This document shows positions 32,868 to 40,247 of a DNA stretch of 40,247 bases, piece by piece (position 1 is the first letter of the stretch; each line of letters begins with the position of its first letter). Source of the DNA: Lactifluus volemus (Eukaryota > Basidiomycota > Agaricomycetes > Russulales > Russulaceae); NCBI GenBank assembly GCA_022376515.1, contig WTXI01000319.1, forward strand, positions 1 to 40,247, read 5' to 3'. Made by a program: the position numbers and the translations under genes. The notes beneath the pieces were generated by a model that saw nothing but the letters and a program-made list of their open reading frames with translations, had not been told where the DNA came from and did not search any database.

Positions 32868-34582
32868 GATAAAGTATATTGGACGGACTAATAAGTGGAA
32901 GAAAACAGAGATAAAAGACAGGCACGAGAGCTCGTCAGCGACTGAGATCGTTATCACTTAAGCGCCGACGGCAGTCCCCGTAAATGACGTAGCCTAGGAG
33001 CCCCACACTTGGCCTCGTTCCTAACAACTTTGCAATTGACCAACTATTGGTGCTGGTCAAGGAGTCATCACCTCCTGTAGGCTACTCGTCATGTACTGAG
33101 TCATGTTGGCGTGCCAGGTCCGACAGTTCAAGTTCTCGTTGGCTGTACCTCCCCATATAATATCTGGCCGTCTACAGGCTAGTCTATACCTGCTGTAGCG
33201 TGGTACATCATCTGTCATCGCCATATATGCAGCCTAACTTTTGTTCCGGTCTCAGGTGAATCATCCGTCAATTATATGTCACTTGACCGTTTCCTCCGAT
33301 GAAAGCGAAACAATTGCCACCAGCACCGACTGTCGGCGAAGTGATGCCGCGCTCGTTCCTCGGGTTGCTTGATCACTCTCCTGCTACCTGTTCGGTTTCT
33401 TGTTCATCGCGCTCTGCATCGTTGCGAAACGAGAAGAAGAGAGGGCAGTTTACGCGCGTGCCAAATATGCAATCTAGACATCTTTCATGGGCAATCCGAG
33501 TACTCACACCTCGTCCCCTCACGCTCAGGGCTTTTACTTTTATCAGACCGTTGGCCCGACCAAATATATTTTCCTACACAATCAACCCCTTCTCATGTAC
33601 CCGCAGGTCCGCGCGCATGATTGCGAAGAGCAAGTCGCACCTGACGGTGATGGCGACGGGAACCCGTAAGCAGGACGAGACGCGGTGTCGGTGTTTGCAG
33701 CACAGCTCGATGAGGAAACCGTTGACGCTATCAGATCTGCAAAGCCGAGGTGCTGCCCTCCAGCCTGTGTCCGTTTTAACTAAGTTTGGTCATTTGCACT
33801 ACTCACAAAGCCCGAGGCTAGCTGGTTTCGTTTACCCCAGTGACCAAGCTTATTTGTTCCCCTCCCACAGTGTACGCTGTAAATAGTCTCCGTAATAGCC
33901 GTATTGGAGACCGGCTGAAAAAAAAAAAAAAACATTCGCGGACAGAATTGGACGGCAGACCCGTCACCTTCGAAGCAAAGGGGCGGAAGGGGGGTTCCCC
34001 ACGCAATTTGCTAGGTGGTTGTTCGAACGAGCTCTGACGTTTCGACGGCTTGGCATGGACGTTGGCATGACCCTCTAGGTGCTGACAGACTGATAGTAGG
34101 CCGCTGAGGCATAAAGACTTGAATGACTCGATCCGCAAACGCTGGCTTCACCCCTATCACTTTCAATGAAGCGTACAACCATCGGTTGATTTCTTGTATT
34201 CGTAGACCAGCTATATCATTTCCCCGTGTGATGAGACATTGAATGTGAATTGATGCACGATGACAACCCAAATGAACAAGAAAGATATTGAAGAGCAAAG
34301 AAAATAAAGGAACCCGATGGTGCCCAGAACAATTTTTGTGTGTTGAGTCTAATTAATAGTATGCATGCCCCATCAACGCTTTTCGATCAAGGTGCAAAAA
34401 AACAACAGAACAGTCCAATGTAGTGACAGATACGGGTTTGCTGCATGCCTGAGTAAGCAGATGGATGATGGGGTATGTCACAAACATATGAGAGGGAATA
34501 ATAAGATAGATGGTGACTGATCGACGAGACGAGGCAAGCAGCGAGTAACAAGTGCTGCAAGAAAACTGAATGTTTCGTCGGC
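32868..34582. other. Intergenic with a broken membrane-protein-like piece
   Basis: About 33385-33660 (+) looks like a damaged coding remnant. One frame reads CYLFGFLFIALCIVAKREEE and onward to KYAI and then a TAG; the same frame continues TSFMGNPSTHTSSPHAQGFY, VGPTKYIFLHNQPLLMYPQV and then DGDGDGNP. A hydrophobic span followed by a charged segment suggests a membrane protein tail. The in-frame TAG at about 33475 and the lack of upstream exons make a working gene doubtful. An A-run of about 15 lies at 33918-33933. Nothing else is recognised. Confidence 0.4.
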
Positions 34583-36341
34583 CTAAGTGACCCGTCTTCT
34601 GAACAGGCCAAGTGAATGTTGACCACCGCACGACACGTTGAGAGCGGCCCACGACCCGCCTATCCTCCGCACGACGACGGTGGGCGTCTGTACCCGTTCC
34701 TGGTCGACGATGCCAACTTCACCCTGTGCGCCCTCGCCCCACGTGTACATCGCTCCATCGCGCGTCACCGCCGCGTTGAATCGTGTACCCGCGGAGACGT
34801 GAACCACCGGGTCATCTTCATGCGAGTCGGGGAACGGTACATGCACCGGCTCCACCACATGGTCCGTGTTAGACATCGCTGGGTGGTCAAGTGGGAGTCC
34901 GAGCTGCGCGCTATCCGCCCGCCCACAGGCAAAGACGCGACCGTCGGCAGAAAGGAAGAGCGTGTGCAGGTCACCGCCAGCAATCTCAACTATCTGAGTG
35001 CCATCGAGGCCGAGGACGCGTCGTGGCGTCTGCACAATCGAGTCGCTGTCTGCAGGGTTGATGCCGGTCCCGGTCTGTCCGGCACTGTTGAGGCCCCAAC
35101 CCCACACGGCGCCCTCCTCGTCGACGGCAAACGAGTGAAAGCTGCCGGCGCCTACAGCTACAGCACGCCGCCCACGCGTGCCGAGCACGACACGCTCAGG
35201 ATTCGTGCCGTGGATTTTTCTGCGCTCGAGAATTTTACGGCCGAGTTGGCCTTGCTCGCCCGCACCCCACGAATATATTGTGCCGGTAGTAGTCAGCACG
35301 ATTAGGTGGTTGTTGCCAGTAGCAACATCGACGCATCGCTCGTTGGGAAGAGCGGCTTTGGGAGTGAACTGGTGTGTCAGGCCGGTTGAGAAACCAAGTG
35401 CGCCCTCGTTGGCCTAGGTAAGGGTCAGACAGTGTAGATCGAAAGATGACAAGGCCACCAACGCGGAAGGAACCCCAAACACGCAGTTCACCCTCAGTAC
35501 CGATTGCGGCGGATATGCTATCGCCCGCAGCAACCTTCTGGGCATGAATACCATCGTCGACAAGGGTCTGGAGAGGATGTGGAATCATGGTGAGGAGGTC
35601 AGAGTTCAGGAATTGACCGGGACTGTTTGGGTCCGGGACGTCTTTTGTGATACGACCCAGGGCGGCATCGTCATTCACGCCACAGGACCAAATCTATGTA
35701 GAGTGATAAGCGTTTAACAAATTATCCACAAGGGATGCGCATACAGTGCCGTTTTCGTCAATGAAAAGGGAATGTAAACCGCCAGCAGCAACCGCAATAA
35801 TTCCTGAGCCCGGCCCGGAGCCAAAAACGCCTTGGGAAATCTTTTCTTCGACCCAGGTATTTCTTGTGGGCTTGGACAATTCGTCCAGGTAAGCTGGACC
35901 CATGCCAAATTGACCAAAGTTCCCCGTTCCCCAAACGAAAATCTGTGCTGGTGGATTCATCTTGGCGGGGAATGGGGGGATGGAGTTGATCGGCGGTCCG
36001 GTCTCCGAAGGGGCCTTGCGGGCTTTCTTGAGTTGTGGTACAGCAACAGGAATCGACTCTGCTGTTTTGGTCCTCTTGATAGGCTCTGCAACACCATTTA
36101 CACCATTTACCTCTTTGAGGGTATTGATACTGCGAGAGCGTTTCAATGATGGTGGGGGTGACTGTGACGTATCAGACGATGACGGCTTGGGTTGGGTGCG
36201 ATTGCGTGACGTAGAGGTAGAGGGTTTGGCAATCTTCGTCGTCGATGGCTTCGACGCTACAGTGGTGCGAGAAGAGGTACGAGAAGGTGCCTTTGGTTTT
36301 GGGCCATCAACAGACGCCTGTGAACGACTACGGGAAGGCAT
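34583..36341 (-). CDS. RCC1-family Ran guanine-nucleotide exchange factor (552 aa, 3 exons)
   Basis: Chromatin-bound exchange factor for Ran GTPase (Prp20/Pim1/RCC1 type), driving nucleocytoplasmic transport and spindle assembly. Minus-strand exons 35745-36341, 35463-35693 and 34583-35413 join in phase 0 to 552 codons; an ATG two codons upstream (36347) would add Met-His. Residues 1 to about 130 are Ser/Lys-rich with basic clusters (LKRSRS, PIKRTKT) suited to nuclear import. A seven-bladed RCC1 propeller follows, with repeats such as QIFVWGTGNFGQFGMGP, AAGGLHSLFIDENGTIWSCG, AAGDSISAAIGTEGELRVWG, SFRANEGALGF, TGTIYSWGAGEQGQLGRKI, GSFHSFAVDEEGAVWGWGLN, GGDLHTLFLSADGRVFACG, TRFNAAVTRDGAMYTWGEG and SCGGQHSLGLF. 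The SFR/ANEG junction spans intron 2 and matches the conserved RCC1 motif there. It ends shortly after the last repeat. Confidence 0.93.
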
Positions 36342-36506
36342 GTGCAAAAGGCGATAAAAAGATGGGAGACGGGTTAAGGATTAGTTAAATAGTTGTCGAG
36401 AAAAAGATCAAGCGATGGGGGAGGAGGATAAGGACAAGAAGGACAAGGCCAACTCGAACTCGCGGGGGGCTTAGCTGAGTCGCTCGCTCGGCTCTTACTA
36501 TATTTC

Positions 36507-36544
36507 TCACGTGCTTGATGACGCCACAACGCGTCGCGACGCGC
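36507..36544 (-). promoter_or_regulatory. Putative E-box and MCB-like elements upstream of RCC1
   Basis: CACGTG near 36508 and ACGCGT at 36529-36534 inside a self-complementary stretch (acgcgtcgcgacgcg) lie about 165-200 bp upstream of the RCC1 start. ACGCGT matches the MluI cell-cycle box of fungal MBF. Function is inferred from the motif alone. Confidence 0.35.
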
Positions 36545-38166
36545 TAAGAACTACTGGCAGTATAGCCTAACAATGGACAACTTTGACCTCCTTGCTTGCA
36601 AGGTTAAATGAGGGCGATATTCGACCGTCTCAATCTCGATGGATGGATCCATGCGCAACAATGTAACAACGAGCAAGGAATCAACTGAGCCATCTACCAT
36701 CTATGAGCTCATCAAGATCATGATAGGTCAGACCGAATATGTTATAACCGCAACAAGTACATATAAACTGAATACTGTCCTGTCGCTGGTGTGTTGGTCC
36801 GTGAATACATCGGTGACTTGGTTTGGGCCGCAGGCGCGAGTCTCAATACCCTTGCACCTTCTCTCAATGTACGTCCAGACGATGGTCCGACCCCAAAGCA
36901 TCTAGCTGTACTGAAGGTGTGCACCTCCCTCCATCTCACAGATTCTCGCTTCTCTTTCTTATCTTTATTTTATAATCGCCGTCATCTTCAATCTCCCGCT
37001 CAAGCCACACTTGCCCATCAAAGCCCACGCGTTTCTCTGACTCTCCATCGCGACTTAGCTCAGAGAGCAGCCGACCGAGGCGACCAACAACGAACTCGCA
37101 TGTGACACCGACGTGCAATTGGAAGTTGAACTTTATGTCAATTGCCTCGTGTTCTCGGCTCTATCTTGTCAGGCTGCCTGCATTTTCGACTGGATTGCAG
37201 TTTTACAGCAACATAGAATCCCTCTTGGATCTCGAAAGCCCCCCAAAGTCACGCCATGCCTCCTCCTTCTGCATCCCCATTCAACAAGCGGAAGTATGAC
37301 GTCCATCCGTTGCCTGCCTGAAAAGGACCAAAGATAACTCATCCCTTACAGGCCTCACACCTGACAAGGTGGTACACTCTTGCCCACTCGGACCTTCACG
37401 GTGTCATTCAAGTCATCCTTGCAAGGATCATGCTAAAAAGAGACTGAAGAAAAGAGGATTGAAAAGTGTAATATGTCTTGTTTATTGCGTCAAATACAAC
37501 ACAAAATCCCTGTTCAAGTTGCTTGCGTACAAATACCGTACACGAGTCGAGATTGCGCTCGTCAAAGCCTGCCAGTTACGCTAACGCGAAGGATCGAACG
37601 CCCGTGATCTTGAATACTAGTACCCAGCTGCTGCGAATGCCGATCTTTGTCCGAAGTGATACTGGAGTCTCACAGAGAAGGTCGTTCTGGAGGATAAACT
37701 ATTCCCGACTCCGAATTGAACAAATGGCACTCTTAGCCCAGGTGAGAGGTCTAGATATCGCACTGGTATGCTACACCATTCTTGGTCCCAGTGGCGCTGC
37801 CACCTGGGCTTGGAAGGGCAGCCGCAAGATTTGACGACGCAGCTGCGGTGCAAACCGGTTACCAAGCTTCAAGCTGTCACCAATACTAGCGATAACACCG
37901 GACTGATGAGAATAGGTCACTTCACAACCGGGACTACAACATAGGGGCTGTCTATTCCGAGTCACGCTACCTCCTACTACGCTTGACGAAGAACAATCAC
38001 TTGTGGGGATATGCATATATTGTATTCCAACTAGGCCTTGGCATCAGGCTCGGATGCGACATCGCGGAACGGATCCTGAAGCACGGTATCCAGTAGCAAT
38101 GTCAGCAGGTTGTAGTACGTCTATATAGAATGCCCGTATGTACTACTCACGCATCCATCCGGAGCT
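36545..38166. other. No supportable gene
   Basis: Short open frames only. One piece at about 36780-36920 (+) reads GVLVREYIGDLVWAAGASLN and onward and looks coding-like, but no partner exon or family was found. On the minus strand, 38032-38090 reads DTVLQDPFRDVASEPDAKA before a stop and could be a last exon of the small gene at 38167-38454, but the phases do not fit. Confidence 0.35.
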
Positions 38167-38454
38167 TTACTGGCCTTCGTCTGCGCCCTCGGACGCGGCG
38201 GTTGGGCCGAAGAGTTTATCGCCAAGGGCCTATTTCCCAGCAGGATTTGGTGTGAGGTGTACGAATATATATAAACCTGCGCGACGGAGAGAGGTACTGA
38301 CATCTACAGCCGGTCCGCTGCCAGTGGTCTCGTTGCGGTTGCCGCCCGCTGCGATCGCATCGGCTATATCGTTGGCTATATTCTACAAAAGGTTCAAATC
38401 ATTCTGGAATGTCTGGTGGTAGTCGAGGAAGGTGCAAGCGCCTACCCCGGACAT
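38167..38454 (-). CDS. Possible small protein (50 aa, 3 exons)
   Basis: Minus-strand exons 38446-38454 (Met-Ser-Gly), 38302-38382 and 38229-38167 join in phase 0 through introns GTAGGC...TTGTAG and GTCAGT...AAATAG. The product contains NIANDIADAIAAGGNRNETT, GSGPAVD and ALGDKLFGPTAASEGADEGQ, then TAA. Composition is polar, Gly/Ala/Asp-rich, with no membrane segment or signal peptide; I do not recognise the family. The last codons CAG-TAA overlap a possible donor (CA|GTAAAG), so the protein may continue into a further exon. The 3-codon first exon is weakly supported, and an earlier start is possible. Confidence 0.4.
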
Positions 38455-39260
38455 GTCTTGTGGTCGAAGTATTGATATTGAAGGTGGGATAGAGCTAGTG
38501 TTAATGGTTACCTGTGAGTGTCAGTTAGACCGAGGTTATTATACTGCGGCAGCTGGCCTTCCAACCACGCTGTATGCTACATTCCTATCTTTACGCCTCG
38601 GGCTCGGTGTAGCCTCATGTCTGAATAGTTCGAGCTTTACCTTAACATCGCTCAACCACATTAGGTAACTAGAGGTCACAGAAGTTGCCTTGCTTGCATG
38701 GAAGGATCAAAAGTTTACGTGTTTCCTTGGGTCTTCCGATTTGCCCGTTCAGGATTTTCCGACAGGAAAGTCTTGTGTACTAGTAATTGAACGTGCTGGA
38801 CACCGGAGCGTGAAACGTGGCTGCGGACGAGTACTTGCGTAGCATATCGCAAGTGCCAGTATTTGTCATTTTCGTTGTGGGTGTACTGTAACATAACGGC
38901 GACCTACCACTCATTAATATTGTTCATCGCCAAAGTCTCGTAACAATTGAATTATTGTCATTCGTTGAGCGTCCTCAGGTCACGACACCGTCGCGTCAGA
39001 CGCGATCTAACGACAGGTAGCGCCGCAGTAGATTGTCACCAGTCAGGCCCGGGTGCACAATCACGCACCGACGAGTGACGGTGGCCGCAGCAACCAGATC
39101 CTGCCTTTCCGCTCTAGCATGGAGTCACTCAACATCCAGTGCCCCGTCTTCGGACCTCACTGGCGCTCGACCTTTCGGAATGGATCCTGCAAGCCTGAGA
39201 CGAGATAGATTCCACGCCATGGTCCCACTGTTTCATTCATTTATCCGAGTCTGTCCACAG
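38455..39260. other. No gene seen
   Basis: Only short open frames on both strands; no recognisable exon, repeat or RNA. Confidence 0.4.
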
Positions 39261-40136
39261 TCAGGCATATCTGCTACGCTGGAGTACGTCGCAGGGGCTC
39301 AAAAGAATCAGCTGCCGAAGTATTCCCCTCATTATACAGCCTTTCCATTGTGGGAAGGTGTCAAACGAAACTGTGGAACAAGGCATACCATGAGTGGTCG
39401 CACTGTCGCATTTCACCAGCACTCTCTGGCTATCTCTCGCCCAAGTCGATTGAAAACATCGCCAGGGTAAGATCGCTGCTGTACTTGGATTCTTGGAACC
39501 ACCTTCATTTTCTTCCTTACACTCGTTCCCTCTCCTCCTTCCATCATCTGATCTCATCCGTGATGGATCTAACAGCGATAGGACTGCAGGTACTTTACGT
39601 ACACATTTCTTCCACAACGTCCCCTCAGCCACGAACTTTGATGTGGGGCCCGACCTGTCGCACATTGCCAGCAGCCCATCTGCCACACCAGAGAACACGA
39701 GATGCATCCTTGTACTACACTTTTGCTCAACTTCCTCCTTTAGTTCTAGTAGCGCAGCCATCAATTCCGTAGATCCAACATAATCGCCAAGGGAAAGTGC
39801 CATTTGCTGCTTATGCAAACCACTTTGCAGTTTCCCTGCGCGCGCGGTGGACATGTGATCGCCGACCGGTGAGAAAAGGGGGGTGCCCTTATGTAAAGAA
39901 TGGGGCCATTTGGGCTTGCACGAGGTTTTCTTTCTGATCCTCAGCTTGGCAGCTGCAGCCTCTTGCTTTTCATTTTCCTTCTTTATGCTAAGGTTGATCC
40001 TTTCGTTGGTGAACGTACGTAATAGTAACGCCGAGTAACTTCGACGTAGCCAAACATGGTTACTTCCATCAGGTTGATCCTTCGATCCACCCAGGCGTAA
40101 TGCCATGATAAAGTGATAAAACCCACATGGCCTCAT
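39261..40136 (-). CDS. Uncharacterised 291-codon ORF, doubtful
   Basis: Longest intronless frame outside the L gene. It contains a Lys/Glu/Ala-rich helix-like segment (INLSIKKENEKQEAAAAKLR), MALSLGDYVGSTELMAALLE followed by LKEEVEQKC, and a basic Arg/Lys-rich middle. No family is recognised. The opposite strand also shows coding-like pieces with splice signals (SPKSIENIAR before GTAAGA at 39467, and DRTAG before GTACTT at 39590), so the minus ORF may be a shadow of a partial plus-strand gene. Neither reading is established. Confidence 0.25.
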   Translation of the reverse strand: MRPCGFYHFIMALRLGGSKDQPDGSNHVWLRRSYSALLLRTFTNERINLSIKKENEKQEAAAAKLRIRKKTSCKPKWPHSLHKGTPLFSPVGDHMSTARAGKLQSGLHKQQMALSLGDYVGSTELMAALLELKEEVEQKCSTRMHLVFSGVADGLLAMCDRSGPTSKFVAEGTLWKKCVRKVPAVLSLLDPSRMRSDDGRRRGNECKEENEGGSKNPSTAAILPWRCFQSTWARDSQRVLVKCDSATTHGMPCSTVSFDTFPQWKGCIMRGILRQLILLSPCDVLQRSRYA

Positions 40137-40247
40137 GGGGGCCTTTGTAACTTGCGGTCATGCAAACAATTCGCACCCAGAAACCCCTTCGTTCCTTCTG
40201 GCGCTCCATACGGATAGTGTCGAAAATTCCAAGTCGATCCCCTTTTT

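Noticed and set aside
34616..35305. 229-codon plus-strand ORF
   Set aside because: It is exactly antisense to the third exon of RCC1, whose repeats are unmistakable; the plus reading has no family character.
1..40247. tRNA genes, rRNA and CRISPR arrays
   Set aside because: No cloverleaf-like GGTTCRA box pairs, rRNA-like sequence or short regularly spaced repeats were noticed; a covariance-model scan was not possible here.

Overview
The window looks like nuclear DNA of a basidiomycete, most likely a mushroom-forming fungus (Agaricomycetes). This rests on genes split by many short (about 45-80 bp) GT-AG introns, a fungal-type cyclopropane-fatty-acid synthase, a Ypd1 phosphorelay protein with a long N-terminal extension, an SPT21/Ams2-like protein and an RCC1 protein. 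I cannot name the species. No rRNA, tRNA, CRISPR array or transposase gene was seen.

Layout. (1) 0-4.5 kb is gene-poor and holds a decayed relic (about 0.94-1.17 kb) of the small gene family described below. (2) 4.5-6.5 kb holds an intact 11-exon CFA-synthase-like methyltransferase gene on +. (3) 6.5-8.7 kb holds only exon-like scraps. (4) 8.8-31.9 kb is the striking part: a locally amplified array built from two unrelated genes. One is a small four-exon gene, here called S (175-241 aa, unknown function, all introns in phase 0), with six intact copies and two relics. The other, here called L, is on the - strand, lies tail-to-tail with S, and encodes an SPT21/Ams2-like nuclear protein. Only the rightmost L (28.9-31.9 kb, 4 exons, 945 aa) is complete; four other L copies (10.1, 15.8, 19.6 and 24.8 kb) are 5'-truncated, frame-broken pseudogenes. 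The array also contains a 2.65-kb near-perfect palindrome (21.6-24.2 kb) holding two head-to-head S genes with a 135-bp centre, two fold-back inverted-repeat elements (17.84-18.49 and 26.74-27.43 kb) with the same outer ends but different arm sequences, and a duplicated 0.36-kb cassette (12.0 and 13.6 kb). (5) 32.1-36.3 kb is ordinary housekeeping DNA on -: YPD1 (histidine phosphotransfer) and RCC1 (Ran nucleotide exchange). (6) 36.4-40.2 kb is sparse: a possible 50-aa three-exon gene and one uncharacterised 291-codon ORF.

Interpretation. The complete SPT21-like gene and its S neighbour appear to be the parental pair at the edge of a conserved block. Repeated duplication toward lower coordinates kept S open every time while L decayed, which suggests selection on S only. 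The block S(+)-L(-)-S(-) at 18.6-22.7 kb is mirrored by an older, decayed block of the same order at 8.8-11.9 kb. The S family, its retained TATA promoters and the palindrome are the best candidates for something undescribed. Proposed functions (dosage amplification, hairpin-derived small RNA, selfish element) are inference only.
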